A DNA stretch of 64,000 nucleotides from Tetraselmis striata. Lineage: Eukaryota > Chlorophyta > Chlorodendrophyceae > Chlorodendrales > Chlorodendraceae. The notes beneath the pieces were generated by a model. It saw only the letters and a program-made list of their open reading frames with translations. It had not been told where the DNA came from and ran no database searches. Shown piece by piece: positions 46,530 to 56,469 of this stretch (position 1 is the stretch's first letter; each line of letters starts with the position of its first letter). The translations under genes and the position numbers were made by a program. The stretch lies in assembly GCA_006384855.1 (NCBI GenBank), contig VCJN01002233.1, positions 1 to 64,000 on the forward strand, written 5' to 3'.

Positions 46530-47384
46530 ATGTCGAGGCTGCGCGCCTTTGCCGTTCTCTCCGCCCTCACGGCGATCACCTTGCCGATGATCCCGGTGCA
46601 ATGGGTGGCCCTGCGCATCCCCGGCGAGCTGAAGCGCCGGCTGCCGGTTGTCTGGCACCGCATGGCCTGCGCGCTCGTCGGCATTCGCGTCAGGGAGATC
46701 GGCCGGGCGGCGGGCGACCGGCCCCTGCTGATCACTGCCAACCATGTCTCCTGGCTCGACATCACCGTGCTCGGCAGTCGCATGCCGCTCAGTTTCGTCG
46801 CCAAGTCGGAAGTGGCCTCCTGGCCGGTGTTCGGGCTGTTTGCCAAGTTGCAGCGCTCGGTCTTCGTCGACCGGGAGCGGCGCAGCGCCACGGCGCGCAC
46901 CGCAAGCGAGCTGGGCGCGCGCCTGGCCGAGGGCGATGCCATGGTGCTGTTCGCGGAAGGAACCTCGAACAGCGGCAACGAGGTGCTGCCGTTTCGCTCC
47001 GCCCTGATCGGCGCCGCGCGCCATGCGGTGGCGGGCGAGGGCGAGGACGTGTGGATCCAGCCGCTGGCGCTGGCCTATACGGACTTGCAGGGCGTGCCGA
47101 TGGGGCGGCAGTTCCGCGCCCATGTCGCCTGGTATGGCGACATGGAGATGATCCCGCATTTCATGAATGTGGTGCGCAAGGGGGCCGTGGACGTGACCGT
47201 CGTCTGGGGCGGGCCGCTGCGCGTGTCGCCGGGCGACGACCGCAAGATGCTGACGCGCAGGCTCGAGCGCAGCGTCCGGGAGATGGCGGCCGGGGCACGC
47301 GCCGGCCGCGCGCTGCCGGCCGCGGGTGTGGAATCGGATTCCGAGGCGGAAGCTGCTATTCTCAAAGCGGCAAAAAACGGGTAA
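46530..47384 (+). CDS. plsC: 1-acyl-sn-glycerol-3-phosphate acyltransferase-like (PlsC/OlsA)
   Basis: This 284-residue membrane-associated acyltransferase has an N-terminal TM helix, the catalytic NHVSWLD (HX4D, about residues 72-78) and [19 protein letters not shown] (EGT acceptor motif). It makes phosphatidic acid, or acylates lyso-ornithine lipid if it is OlsA. The two cannot be told apart by eye. Confidence 0.86.
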   Translation: MSRLRAFAVLSALTAITLPMIPVQWVALRIPGELKRRLPVVWHRMACALVGIRVREIGRAAGDRPLLITANHVSWLDITVLGSRMPLSFVAKSEVASWPVFGLFAKLQRSVFVDRERRSATARTASELGARLAEGDAMVLFAEGTSNSGNEVLPFRSALIGAARHAVAGEGEDVWIQPLALAYTDLQGVPMGRQFRAHVAWYGDMEMIPHFMNVVRKGAVDVTVVWGGPLRVSPGDDRKMLTRRLERSVREMAAGARAGRALPAAGVESDSEAEAAILKAAKNG

Positions 47385-47470
47385 AGCAGGCCCGGTTTCA
47401 TGATCGAGGATCCCTGATCCGAGATCCGCGACACACCACACGGCACCGGCCGAAAGGCCTGCCCGGGGAT

Positions 47471-48910
47471 ATGATGAGCGACGAACACACCAGCGTCACA
47501 AAGCCTGCCGACACGCCCGCCGACGCCGCCGTATCCGGCGCGCCGGGCGGCCGCCGCGTCTTCGTCAAGACCTATGGCTGCCAGATGAACGTCTATGACA
47601 GCGAGCGGATGACCGACGCGCTGGTGCCGGACGGCTTTACGCCGACCGAGACGCTCGACGAGGCGGATCTGATCATCCTCAACACCTGCCACATCCGCGA
47701 GAAGGCGGCGGAAAAGGTCTATTCCGAGCTCGGCCGGCTGCGCAAGCTGAAGCAGGAGCGCGCCGCGCGCGGCATCGACACGATGATCGGCGTCGCCGGC
47801 TGCGTGGCGCAGGCGGAAGGCGAGGAGATCGCCCGCCGCGCCCCCGTCGTCGACCTCGTCTTCGGGCCGCAGACCTATCACCGCCTGCCGGATCTGGTGA
47901 AGCGCGCCGCCAGCGGCGAAAGCGTGGTCGAGACGGACTTCGAGATCGAGGACAAGTTCCGCCACCTGGCCGAACCATCCGCTGCGCAGGCTTCCAAGCG
48001 CACGGTCTCCGCGTTTCTCACCGTTCAGGAAGGCTGCGACAAGTTCTGCACCTTCTGCGTCGTGCCCTATACCCGTGGCGCGGAAGTGTCGCGCCCGGTC
48101 GAGCAGATCGTCGGCGAGGCGGAGCGTCTGGCCGCGCGCGGCGTGCGCGAAGTCACGCTTCTGGGGCAGAACGTCAACGCCTGGCACGGCGCAGGCAGCG
48201 ACGGCCGCAGCTGGGGGCTGGGCGAACTCTTGTTCCGTCTGGCGGAGATCCCCGGTCTCGACCGGCTGCGCTACACGACGAGCCACCCGCGCGACATGGA
48301 CGACGCGCTGATCGCCGCCCACCGCGACCTGCCGCAGCTGATGCCCTATCTGCACCTGCCGGTGCAGTCCGGCTCCGACCGCATTCTCAAGGCGATGAAC
48401 CGCCGCCACACGCGCGACGATTATTTCCGCCTGATCGACAGCATCCGCGAGGCGCGGCCCGATCTGGCGCTGTCGGGCGATTTCATCGTCGGCTTTCCGG
48501 GCGAGAGCGACGCCGATTTCCGCGACACGATGGATCTGGTCGAGCGGGTCGGCTACGCCTCGGCGTTCTCGTTCAAATACAGCCCGCGCCCCGGCACGCC
48601 GGGAGCCTCGCTGGACGAACAGGTGCCCGACGCCGTGATGGGCGAAAGGCTTGCCGAGCTTCAGGCGCTGATCGCGGACCAGCAGCGTGCGTTCAACCTG
48701 GCGATGGTCGGTCGCAGCTGCGACGTGCTGCTGGAGAAGCGCGGCCGCAATCCCGGACAGCTGACGGGGCGCTCGCCCTGGCTGCAACCGGTGCAGCTCG
48801 ATCTGCCGGAAACGCGCATCGGCGAGATCGTTGCGGTGGAAATCACGGACACGGGCACAAATTCCCTGTTCGCGCGCCCGGTGAACGGGCAGGATATTCA
48901 GGTCGCATGA
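47471..48910 (+). CDS. miaB: tRNA-2-methylthio-N6-dimethylallyladenosine synthase MiaB
   Basis: This 479-residue radical-SAM methylthiotransferase has an N-terminal UPF0004 domain with three Fe-S cysteines ([24 protein letters not shown]), a radical-SAM [15 protein letters not shown] motif (CxxxCxxC), and a C-terminal TRAM domain (about 405-475). It converts i6A37 to ms2i6A37. A proline/alanine-rich N-terminal tail of about 28 residues precedes the conserved start. Confidence 0.95.
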   Translation: MMSDEHTSVTKPADTPADAAVSGAPGGRRVFVKTYGCQMNVYDSERMTDALVPDGFTPTETLDEADLIILNTCHIREKAAEKVYSELGRLRKLKQERAARGIDTMIGVAGCVAQAEGEEIARRAPVVDLVFGPQTYHRLPDLVKRAASGESVVETDFEIEDKFRHLAEPSAAQASKRTVSAFLTVQEGCDKFCTFCVVPYTRGAEVSRPVEQIVGEAERLAARGVREVTLLGQNVNAWHGAGSDGRSWGLGELLFRLAEIPGLDRLRYTTSHPRDMDDALIAAHRDLPQLMPYLHLPVQSGSDRILKAMNRRHTRDDYFRLIDSIREARPDLALSGDFIVGFPGESDADFRDTMDLVERVGYASAFSFKYSPRPGTPGASLDEQVPDAVMGERLAELQALIADQQRAFNLAMVGRSCDVLLEKRGRNPGQLTGRSPWLQPVQLDLPETRIGEIVAVEITDTGTNSLFARPVNGQDIQVA

Positions 48911-48967
48911 CCCGACAGGGACAGTCCGCGCAAGGCCACCAGGAGGCAGAATGCCAGGAGTAGCCGT

Positions 48968-50050
48968 TTGACCGGCGAGAGCCGGACCCAGAGCCGGGGC
49001 AGCAGCCGCGCTGCGGTCTCCGCCTCGGACATGACGCATGTCGTGCTCGCCTTCGACGACAATCGCCTTGTCGGCGACCTGTTCGGCCAGTTCGACCAGA
49101 ATCTTGCCCTCATCGAACAGCGTCTGGGCGTCGATGCCGTCGCGCGCGGCAATCAGGTGATCATCAAGGGCCGCCACGCGGCCTGCGAGCAGGCGCGGCG
49201 CGCGCTCGAGGCACTCTATGCCCGGCTTCAGCAGGGGCAGGAGCTGCATCCGGGCGACGTGGATGGCGCGTTGCGCATGGCCATTGCCGAGGAGGCGCAA
49301 CTGGACCTTCCGACCATCGAGCCGCGCTCGCATCTGTCGTTCGCGCAGATTTCCACCCGCCGCAAGACCGTGCTGGCGCGCACGCCGGCGCAGGATGCCT
49401 ATATCCGGGCGATGGACCGGGCGGACCTGATCTTCGGCGTCGGCCCCGCCGGCACCGGCAAGACCTTCCTGGCGGTCGCCTATGCGGCAGCACTTCTGGA
49501 GCGCGGCGACGTGGCCCGGCTGATCCTCTCCCGTCCGGCGGTGGAGGCGGGCGAGCGTCTCGGCTTCCTGCCCGGCGACATGAAGGAGAAGGTCGACCCC
49601 TATCTGCGCCCGCTTTATGACGCGCTCTTCGAGATGATGCCGGCGGAAAAGGTCGATCGCGGGCTTCAGTCCGGCATGATAGAGGTTGCGCCGCTGGCCT
49701 TCATGCGCGGCCGCACGCTGTCGAATGCGATTGTCATCCTGGATGAATCGCAGAATACGACCGCCATGCAGATGAAGATGTTCCTCACCCGGCTCGGCGA
49801 GAATTCGCGCATGATCGTGACCGGCGATCCGACCCAGGTCGACCTTCCGCCGGGCCAGAAGTCAGGCCTGCGCGACGCGCTGTCGCTGCTGACCGGCATC
49901 GAGGGCGTGGCCCGCGTCGATTTCACCGAGGTCGACGTGGTGCGTCACGAACTGGTCGCCCGTATCGTGCGGGCCTATGACGCGGCCGGCCGGGAAGCCT
50001 CGCTTGCGGCCGAGGAAGCAGCGAAATCCGTGCCGGGGCCGCGCAAATGA
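48968..50050 (+). CDS. phoH: PhoH-family ATPase (YbeZ type)
   Basis: This 360-residue PhoH-like P-loop ATPase has Walker A GPAGTGKTFLAVAYA and Walker B NAIVILDESQNTT. A KH-like N-terminal region precedes it. A TTG start at 48968 with AGGAG just upstream is used; a later ATG at 49031 is an alternative. It is coupled to ybeY (4-nt overlap), the usual pair in ribosome quality control. Confidence 0.9.
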   Translation: MTGESRTQSRGSSRAAVSASDMTHVVLAFDDNRLVGDLFGQFDQNLALIEQRLGVDAVARGNQVIIKGRHAACEQARRALEALYARLQQGQELHPGDVDGALRMAIAEEAQLDLPTIEPRSHLSFAQISTRRKTVLARTPAQDAYIRAMDRADLIFGVGPAGTGKTFLAVAYAAALLERGDVARLILSRPAVEAGERLGFLPGDMKEKVDPYLRPLYDALFEMMPAEKVDRGLQSGMIEVAPLAFMRGRTLSNAIVILDESQNTTAMQMKMFLTRLGENSRMIVTGDPTQVDLPPGQKSGLRDALSLLTGIEGVARVDFTEVDVVRHELVARIVRAYDAAGREASLAAEEAAKSVPGPRK

Positions 50051-50574
50051 GCGATGCCGCAGTGCCGTCGATCGATCTCGCCGTCGAGGCCGACGGATGG
50101 GGAAACGGGGACGATCTGGAGGCGCTTGTCGCGCGCGTGGTCGCCACCACCTGCCGGATGGCGCGGCTCGAGCTGGTGCCGGGCTCGGAATTGTCCGTGC
50201 TTTTGAGCGACGATGCCCGGGTGCGGGTGCTGAACCGGGAGTGGCGTGGAAAGGACACGCCGACCAATGTCCTGTCCTTCCCGGGCGGCGACGAGGACGA
50301 GCCGCCCTTCGGGCCGCTGCTGGGCGATCTGGCGCTTGCGCGCGAGACGGTGGCGCGCGAAGCCGACGAGATGGGTATTCCCTTTTGCGATCACCTTACC
50401 CATCTTGTGACGCACGGATTTCTTCATCTTTTCGGCTATGATCACATCGATGATCGCGAAGCTGCGGAGATGGAAACCCTGGAACGGCAGATACTGGCCG
50501 AACTGGGAATTGCCGACCCCTATGGGGATGACCTGGCGATACCCGCCGATATGGAGAGCGAGACGTCCCGTTGA
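50047..50574 (+). CDS. ybeY: Endoribonuclease YbeY
   Basis: This 175-residue metalloprotein has the zinc motif HLVTHGFLHLFGYDH (HX3HX5H) near residue 119, and it starts inside the phoH stop. It matures 16S rRNA 3' ends and takes part in ribosome quality control. Confidence 0.94.
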   Translation: MSDAAVPSIDLAVEADGWGNGDDLEALVARVVATTCRMARLELVPGSELSVLLSDDARVRVLNREWRGKDTPTNVLSFPGGDEDEPPFGPLLGDLALARETVAREADEMGIPFCDHLTHLVTHGFLHLFGYDHIDDREAAEMETLERQILAELGIADPYGDDLAIPADMESETSR

Positions 50575-50592
50575 TCGGGGCGCATAAACCAC

Positions 50593-51831
50593 ATGAATGA
50601 TGCAGAGGCCCGAAGTACCGACAAGCCGGCGCCGTCCGGAGACGAAGCCAGCTCCAAACGGAGCGATGACACCGCCGAGCAACGGTGGTCGCCGTTCGCC
50701 TGGGCTGCCGAGCAACTGAAGCGGCTTGCCGCGCTCAGGACCAACGGGTCCGTGTCGCTCCGGCAGAACCTTCAGGACGAGCTTGCCCGCGAAGCCGATT
50801 CCGGAACCAATTTCACCCCCGAGGAACGCATCCTCCTGTCGAACATCCTGCGCCTGCGCGAGGTCAGGGTCGATGACGTGATGATCCCGCGGGCCGATAT
50901 CGATTCCGTCGAGGACAGCGTTCCGCTGGCGCGGCTGATGGAAATCTTCCGTGAATCCGGCCATTCCCGCATGCCCGTCTACCATGACGGTCTGGATGAC
51001 CCGCGCGGCATGGTGCACATCAAGGACCTGATGGCCTATTTCGCCGCCCGCGCCACCGAGGCGGCGGACAGCCGGGCCTGCGATGCCGCGGATGCGGCCG
51101 CGGCTGCGGCCGGGGAAACCACTGCGCAAGCCGCGCCGCCGGCAAAGACCGCCGACGCAACCGGCGGCGAAAACGACGCGCAGGATTCCGGCGATCCCGT
51201 GGTGGCGGACACGCCGTTGGGCGACGCGGAGGCGACGGACGGCCGGTCGAACCGCTCGGTCGGCTTCGACCTGTCGTCGGTGGATCTCTCCCTGCCGTTG
51301 AGCGACACCGGGCTCATTCGCCCGGTTCTCTTCGTGCCGCCGTCGATGCCGGCGACCGACCTGATGGCCAAGATGCAGGCGGATCGCGTGCAGATGGCGC
51401 TGGTGATCGACGAATATGGCGGCACCGACGGCCTCGTGTCGCTGGAAGACGTTGTCGAAACCGTCGTCGGAGACATCGAGGACGAGCACGACGAGGACGA
51501 GGACGCGATGATCGAGAAGGTCGCCGAAGGCGTCTGGGTCGCCGATCCGCGCGTTCCGGTCGAGGAGATGGAAGAGGCGATCGGCGCCGATTTCGAGCTG
51601 GGCGACCTCGGCGAGGAAATCGATACGCTGGGCGGGCTGGTGTTCACACTGGTCGGCCGCGTGCCGGTGCGCGGCGAGCTGATCACCTCCCGCGATCTCC
51701 CGCGTCTGGAGTTCGAGGTTCTCGACGCCGATCCGCGACGGATCAAGCGCCTGCGCATCCGCACGAAACGGCCCGACGCACGCCTCGTGGAGGCCCGGCG
51801 CCGGATGCGCCGTCCCGACACCGCGGCGTGA
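50593..51831 (+). CDS. corC: CorC/HlyC-family CBS-domain protein
   Basis: This 412-residue cytosolic CorC-type protein has paired CBS domains (about 92-150 and 243-298, the second with LVIDEYGGTDGLVSLEDVVE) and a C-terminal transporter-associated domain (about 310-395). It lacks the DUF21 membrane domain. Between the CBS repeats lies an Ala/Asp-rich insert of about 90 residues (151-240, DNA 51043-51312) absent from typical CorC. It links to magnesium/cobalt efflux in other bacteria. It lies between ybeY and lnt, the standard gene order. Confidence 0.88.
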   Translation: MNDAEARSTDKPAPSGDEASSKRSDDTAEQRWSPFAWAAEQLKRLAALRTNGSVSLRQNLQDELAREADSGTNFTPEERILLSNILRLREVRVDDVMIPRADIDSVEDSVPLARLMEIFRESGHSRMPVYHDGLDDPRGMVHIKDLMAYFAARATEAADSRACDAADAAAAAAGETTAQAAPPAKTADATGGENDAQDSGDPVVADTPLGDAEATDGRSNRSVGFDLSSVDLSLPLSDTGLIRPVLFVPPSMPATDLMAKMQADRVQMALVIDEYGGTDGLVSLEDVVETVVGDIEDEHDEDEDAMIEKVAEGVWVADPRVPVEEMEEAIGADFELGDLGEEIDTLGGLVFTLVGRVPVRGELITSRDLPRLEFEVLDADPRRIKRLRIRTKRPDARLVEARRRMRRPDTAA

Positions 51832-52011
51832 TGCGCCGACCCCACCCGATCCGATAGACGATGGGACGACCTGCACGGCCGGGCGCCGCGCGGGCGCGCC
51901 CTTGACCGCGCGCTCGCCTGCGCGGATCGTCAAACGAAATCCGTGTGATTCGCCGGAAAATCCGGCGCCGGGGCGCAGGCTGCGCCGCGCGGTCAGGCAG
52001 GAGCGGTTGCG

Positions 52012-53631
52012 GTGCTGCGCTTAGCGCAAGTTTTTCTTCTCGCATTCGGCTGGCGTCGTTTGCTTCTGGCCACCGGTTGCGGTGCGCTTGCCGCACTCGC
52101 CATGCCGCCCTTCGGCGTGTTTCCCGTCCTTGCGATCAGCTTTCCTGGCCTTGTGTGGTTGCTGGACGGCGCGATCGGCGAAGGCCGGGGCGCGGTTGCG
52201 CGCTTCCGCGCCGCCTTCCTGCCCGGCTGGCTCTTCGGCTTCGGCTTCTTTCTCGCCGGGCTTTGGTGGATCGGGCGCGCCTTTCTGGTGGAAGCGGACG
52301 TCTACGCCTGGATGATCCCCTTCGCCGTGCTGCTGCTGCCGGCCGGGCTTGCCCTTTTCACCGCCTTGGGCGTCGGGGTGGCGGGAGTGTTCTGGAGCGA
52401 TCGCTGGCAGCGCGCCGGCTTTCTCGCCCTCGGTCTTGCCGGCGCCGATGCTGTGCGCGGGCATGTGCTGACGGGGTTTCCCTGGAACACCTGGGCCTAT
52501 GCCTTCGCCGCCCTCCCCGAACTGTCCCAGGCGGCCGCGCTGGTCGGCATCTACGGTCTGGGGCTTCTGGTCGCGCTGATCTTTTGCGGACTGGCCGGCT
52601 TTGTCGACCAGACCGCCGGAGGCCGCCGCCTGACGGTGATGTCCGTCGTACTCTTCGCCGGGCTTGCGGTCTTCGGCATCGCGCGGCTGTCGCTGGCCGG
52701 CGATGCGAAGTTCGAAGCCGTCGCGCTCAGGGTCGTGCAGCCCTCCATCGCGCAGGAGGACAAATGGAAGCCGGAGAACCGCTCGCGCGTCTTTGCCTCC
52801 TATCTGGAAATGAGCAAACGCCCCTGGACGGGCAACGACCCGTCCGCGGCGACCGACGCAGAGGCGACCAGCGACAATCTGCCGCGGATCGTGATCTGGC
52901 CGGAATCGGCCGTTCCCTTCCTGCTCACGGATGCGCCGGAGGCGCTGTCGGCGATTGCCGCGCTGCTCGGCCCCGCCGACACGCTGGTCACCGGCGCGGT
53001 GCGCGCCGATGCAGAAGGCGCGGAGCGGGTCTTCTATAACTCTGTCTATGTGATCGATGGCGACGGGGCGGTGCGGGACGCCTACGACAAGGTGCGCCTT
53101 GTCCCCTTCGGAGAGTATCTGCCGTTCAAGCCGCTGCTGGAGCGCATCGGCCTGACAAAGCTCGTGACCCTGCCCGGCGTGTTTCGCGCCGGCTTCCGCC
53201 ACCGCACGCTTGAGCCGCTCTCCGGGCCCGCGTTCCTGCCGCTGATCTGCTACGAGGCGATCTTTCCAGGCGCCGCCACGACCCGTGACGCCCGCCCCGG
53301 GTGGATCCTCAACGTCACCAACGACGCATGGTTCGGAGATACGCCCGGACCCCGGCAGCACTTCGCGCAAGCACGGATGCGGGCGATCGAGCAGGGACTG
53401 CCGCTGGTGCGCGCGGCCAACACCGGGATCTCGGGCGTGGTCGATCCCTACGGCCGCACGCTTGCCCGCAGCGACCTTGCGGCCGCGGTCGTAATCGACA
53501 CCCGTCTTCCCGCCGCGATCCTGCCACCGCTCTATGCCCGTCTGGGTACTTTCGCGCCGGTTACGCTCTTTTTGGTAAGTTTTGGCGTCCTTTTTGTAAC
53601 GGGGTACTTGCGGAATGCGCGTAATGATTGA
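52012..53631 (+). CDS. lnt: Apolipoprotein N-acyltransferase
   Basis: This 539-residue inner-membrane enzyme has six to eight TM helices followed by a nitrilase-like catalytic domain with the triad Glu (IWPESAVPF), Lys (YDKVRLVPFGEYLP) and Cys (PLICYEAIFP). It adds the third acyl chain to lipoproteins. The GTG start at 52012 has AGGAG upstream, and the preceding 180 bp show no gene. Confidence 0.94.
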   Translation: MLRLAQVFLLAFGWRRLLLATGCGALAALAMPPFGVFPVLAISFPGLVWLLDGAIGEGRGAVARFRAAFLPGWLFGFGFFLAGLWWIGRAFLVEADVYAWMIPFAVLLLPAGLALFTALGVGVAGVFWSDRWQRAGFLALGLAGADAVRGHVLTGFPWNTWAYAFAALPELSQAAALVGIYGLGLLVALIFCGLAGFVDQTAGGRRLTVMSVVLFAGLAVFGIARLSLAGDAKFEAVALRVVQPSIAQEDKWKPENRSRVFASYLEMSKRPWTGNDPSAATDAEATSDNLPRIVIWPESAVPFLLTDAPEALSAIAALLGPADTLVTGAVRADAEGAERVFYNSVYVIDGDGAVRDAYDKVRLVPFGEYLPFKPLLERIGLTKLVTLPGVFRAGFRHRTLEPLSGPAFLPLICYEAIFPGAATTRDARPGWILNVTNDAWFGDTPGPRQHFAQARMRAIEQGLPLVRAANTGISGVVDPYGRTLARSDLAAAVVIDTRLPAAILPPLYARLGTFAPVTLFLVSFGVLFVTGYLRNARND

Positions 53632-53836
53632 CGACAGCCACCTTCGCGCTGCATCATAACAACCGTTCCCGTTGTCCTCGCCAAACGGGTTGTAATTGGT
53701 AATAATGACGAGGCGACGACCCCGGCGCCGGAGGTGTCTGACGCGAAATGCGGGGCCCGATGGCACTGCCGGACAAAAAGTGAAAAACAAAGAAAAGCGG
53801 TCACAGCAACCGAACGAGCCAGAAAGAAGACCAAAA

Positions 53837-54244
53837 ATGAACAGCAAGAAAGCACCGAATCCCATCGACGTGCATGTTGGCAGCCGGGTCCGCTTGCGGC
53901 GGATGATGCTTGGCATGAGCCAGGAGAAGCTGGGCGAGGCCCTCGGGATCACGTTCCAGCAGATTCAGAAATATGAAAAGGGCACGAACCGCATCGGCGC
54001 CAGCCGCTTGCAGCATATCGCGACCGTTCTCAAGGTTCCGGTTGCCTTTTTCTTCGAGGATGCGCCGGGTACGCCGGACGAGGCCAACGGTTTCGGCGAG
54101 GCGAAACCCGCATCCTATGTCGTCGACTTCCTGTCGTCTTCGGAGGGCCTGTCCCTGAACAAGGCCTTCGTCCGCATTGAGGATGCCAAGGTGCGCCGTC
54201 GCGTCGTGGATCTCGTGCGCGCGCTTGCCGGCGACGAAGTGTGA
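53837..54244 (+). CDS. XRE-family helix-turn-helix regulator
   Basis: This 135-residue protein has a Cro/C1-type helix-turn-helix (VRLRRMMLGMSQEKLGEALGITFQQIQKYEKGTNRIGASRLQHIATVL). The tail is a short helical domain with LSSSEGLSLNKAFVRIEDAKVRRRVVDLV. An identical arrangement (lnt-xre-metK) is found in many Hyphomicrobiales, where the protein is not well characterised. The ATG at 53837 is preferred over upstream starts in an unconserved basic stretch. The roughly 200 bp upstream hold an AT-rich stretch (53690-53710) that may be its promoter. Confidence 0.86.
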   Translation: MNSKKAPNPIDVHVGSRVRLRRMMLGMSQEKLGEALGITFQQIQKYEKGTNRIGASRLQHIATVLKVPVAFFFEDAPGTPDEANGFGEAKPASYVVDFLSSSEGLSLNKAFVRIEDAKVRRRVVDLVRALAGDEV

Positions 54245-54299
54245 CGCAGCTGCCGCGTTCGGCTTGACGAACGCTTGCGTCCGCTGGCATGTGTCTTCG

Positions 54300-54325
54300 G
54301 CGGCGGCGAGGCTCCTCGCCGCCGC
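54300..54325 (+). terminator. Intrinsic terminator before metK
   Basis: A stem of GCGGCGGCGAG / CTCGCCGCCGC with loop GCTC, followed by TTGTTGTACTCTT, lies between xre and metK. Confidence 0.75.
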
Positions 54326-54357
54326 TTGTTGTACTCTTCCCAGAAGGACGGTTGATC

Positions 54358-55530
54358 GTGGCGCGTCAAGAATATCTCTTTACCTCCGAATCCGTTTCCG
54401 AAGGTCACCCCGACAAGGTGTGTGACCGCATTTCCGATACGGTCGTCGATGCTTTTCTCGGCGAGATGCCGGAAGCACGCGTTGCCTGCGAAACGCTGGC
54501 AACGACGAACAAGGTCGTGATCGCGGGCGAGACCCGCGGCCCGGCCACAATCACCAACGAATATATTGCCCACCTTGCGCGCATGGCGATCAAGGACATC
54601 GGCTATGAGCAGGACGGTTTCCATTGGGAGACCTGCGACATCGACGTGCACCTGCACGCCCAGTCCCCGCATATCGCGCAAGGCGTTGACGCCTCGGACA
54701 ACAAGGACGAGGGCGCGGGCGACCAGGGCATCATGTTCGGCTACGCCTGCCGCGAAACCCCGGCCCTGATGCCGGCGCCGATCTTCTATGCGCACAAGAT
54801 CCTTGAACTCCTGGCCGAAGCGCGCAAGTCCGGCAAGGAGCCGGCGCTCGGCCCCGACGCCAAGAGCCAGGTCACCGTGCGCTACGAGAACGGCGTGCCG
54901 GTCGGCATCACCTCGGTGGTGCTGTCGACGCAGCATCTCGATGAAAAGCTCAGCTCCGACGACATCCGCTCCATCGTCGAGCCCTATATCGTCACCGCGG
55001 TTCCCGGCGGCTGGATCTCCAAGGACACCGTCTGGCACGTCAATCCGACCGGCGCCTTCGTGGTCGGCGGCCCGGACGGCGACTGCGGCCTGACCGGGCG
55101 CAAGATCATTGTCGACACCTATGGCGGCGCAGCCCCGCACGGCGGTGGCGCCTTCTCCGGCAAGGATCCGACCAAGGTCGACCGCTCGGCCGCCTACGCC
55201 GCGCGCTACCTCGCAAAGAATGTGGTCGCGGCCAATCTCGCCGACCGCTGCTCCATCCAGCTCTCCTACGCCATCGGCGTCGCCGAGCCGCTGTCGGTCT
55301 ATGTCGACCTCTATGACACCGGAAAGGTCGACGAGGCCAAGCTGGAAACGGCGATCCGCCAGGTCATGAACCTGACGCCGCGCGGCATCCGCCAGCACCT
55401 GGGCCTCAACCGTCCGATTTACGCGCGCACCGCGGCCTACGGCCACTTCGGCCGCGATCCGGAAGACGACGGCGGCTTCTCCTGGGAGAAGATCGATCTG
55501 GTCCATGCGCTGCGTGATGCGGCGGGCTGA
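54358..55530 (+). CDS. metK: S-adenosylmethionine synthase
   Basis: This 390-residue enzyme starts GTG ([23 protein letters not shown]) with AAGGACGG upstream. It has [12 protein letters not shown], the methionine/ATP-binding [22 protein letters not shown] loop, and the DxxGK-like LYDTGK. It makes SAM from methionine and ATP. I saw no SAM or SAH riboswitch in its short leader, which holds only the terminator hairpin. Confidence 0.97.
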   Translation: MARQEYLFTSESVSEGHPDKVCDRISDTVVDAFLGEMPEARVACETLATTNKVVIAGETRGPATITNEYIAHLARMAIKDIGYEQDGFHWETCDIDVHLHAQSPHIAQGVDASDNKDEGAGDQGIMFGYACRETPALMPAPIFYAHKILELLAEARKSGKEPALGPDAKSQVTVRYENGVPVGITSVVLSTQHLDEKLSSDDIRSIVEPYIVTAVPGGWISKDTVWHVNPTGAFVVGGPDGDCGLTGRKIIVDTYGGAAPHGGGAFSGKDPTKVDRSAAYAARYLAKNVVAANLADRCSIQLSYAIGVAEPLSVYVDLYDTGKVDEAKLETAIRQVMNLTPRGIRQHLGLNRPIYARTAAYGHFGRDPEDDGGFSWEKIDLVHALRDAAG

Positions 55531-55560
55531 CCCTTCGTCGTCGCTTTACAAATGAAAGAC

Positions 55561-55597
55561 GAGGCGCGCGCCCGGTTGTAACCGCGGCGCGCGCCTC
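55561..55597 (+). terminator. Long hairpin between metK and trmB
   Basis: Perfect 12-bp arms GAGGCGCGCGCC / GGCGCGCGCCTC enclose a second stem CGGTT-GT-AACCG. It lies 30 nt after metK and ends 10 nt before the trmB start, with no U-run. It could be a metK terminator or a structure that limits trmB translation. Confidence 0.6.
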
Positions 55598-55607
55598 GCG
55601 GAAAGTC

Positions 55608-56294
55608 ATGATAGATCACACCAAGGGTTCCTTTTTCGGCCGCCGTGTCGGCAAGCCGCTGCGCCCGGCCCGGCGCGAGATCTTCGAGGCCGGCCTCGCC
55701 CGCCTGCAGCCGGATCTGTCGCAGGCCCCGCCCGAAGACCTGCGCGCCCTGTTTCCCCACACGGTGTCCGATGTCTGGCTCGAGGTCGGCTTCGGCGGCG
55801 GCGAGCACCTGCTGCATGAGGCCCGCCGCCTGCCGCAGACGGGCTTCATCGGCGTCGAGCCCTTCGTCAGCAGCCTGGCGAAGGCGGTGGCCGACATCGA
55901 GGAAGAGGGGCTGGAAAACCTGCGCGTCTACGGCGACGATGCGATCAAGCTGCTCGACTGGTTGCCGGAGGCCTCGCTCGACGGTGCCTATCAGCTTTAT
56001 CCCGACCCCTGGCCGAAACGGCGCCACTGGAAACGGCGGTTCATCAATCCGGTCAACCTCGACCGCTACGCCCGCGTGCTGAAGCCCGGCGCGACCTTGC
56101 GCTTCGCCAGCGACATCGAGACCTATGTCGAGTGGACGCTGGCGCATCTGCGCGACCATCCGGCCTTCGAATGGACGGCCCGAACGGCGGACGACTGGCG
56201 CAGGCCCTGGCAGCCCTGGTCGGGGACCCGCTACGAGCAAAAGGCCTTCCGGGAAGGCCGTCGCGGGTGCTACCTGGAATTCCGCCGCCTGTGA
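55608..56294 (+). CDS. trmB: tRNA (guanine-N7-)-methyltransferase TrmB
   Basis: This 228-residue SAM methyltransferase has [16 protein letters not shown] (about 57-72), a FIGVEPF motif and the catalytic [15 protein letters not shown] segment. It modifies G46 in the tRNA variable loop. The start abuts the hairpin described above. Confidence 0.95.
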   Translation: MIDHTKGSFFGRRVGKPLRPARREIFEAGLARLQPDLSQAPPEDLRALFPHTVSDVWLEVGFGGGEHLLHEARRLPQTGFIGVEPFVSSLAKAVADIEEEGLENLRVYGDDAIKLLDWLPEASLDGAYQLYPDPWPKRRHWKRRFINPVNLDRYARVLKPGATLRFASDIETYVEWTLAHLRDHPAFEWTARTADDWRRPWQPWSGTRYEQKAFREGRRGCYLEFRRL

Positions 56295-56369
56295 ATTTGC
56301 TTGCTTTCGGCGCCGCCAGGCGTATTATGCAGGCACTAAATTCTCTAGCGGCTCGCATGAGCAGTCTGA

Positions 56370-56405
56370 GAGTGGGCCCCGCCAGGGACCCGCTCTTTTT
56401 GTTTT
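56370..56405 (+). terminator. Intrinsic terminator/leader hairpin upstream of rimP
   Basis: GAGTGGG (56370-56376) pairs with CCCGCTC (56389-56395) and is followed by TTTTTGTTTT. It is placed after trmB and 65 nt before rimP, so it can terminate trmB or attenuate the rimP-nusA-infB operon. Confidence 0.8.
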
Positions 56406-56469
56406 GGCCAAGGCCCATCGGGTGCCGGGGATCAGCGGACGAACCGGTCCGCGAACCGCGCGATCGTTG

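Noticed and set aside
54245-54357. SAM or SAH riboswitch before metK
   Set aside because: The gap holds one simple terminator hairpin; no conserved riboswitch core was seen.
56125-56469. N-terminal extension of RimP reading through the trmB tail
   Set aside because: A strong terminator lies inside it, and the ATG at 56470 is the natural start.
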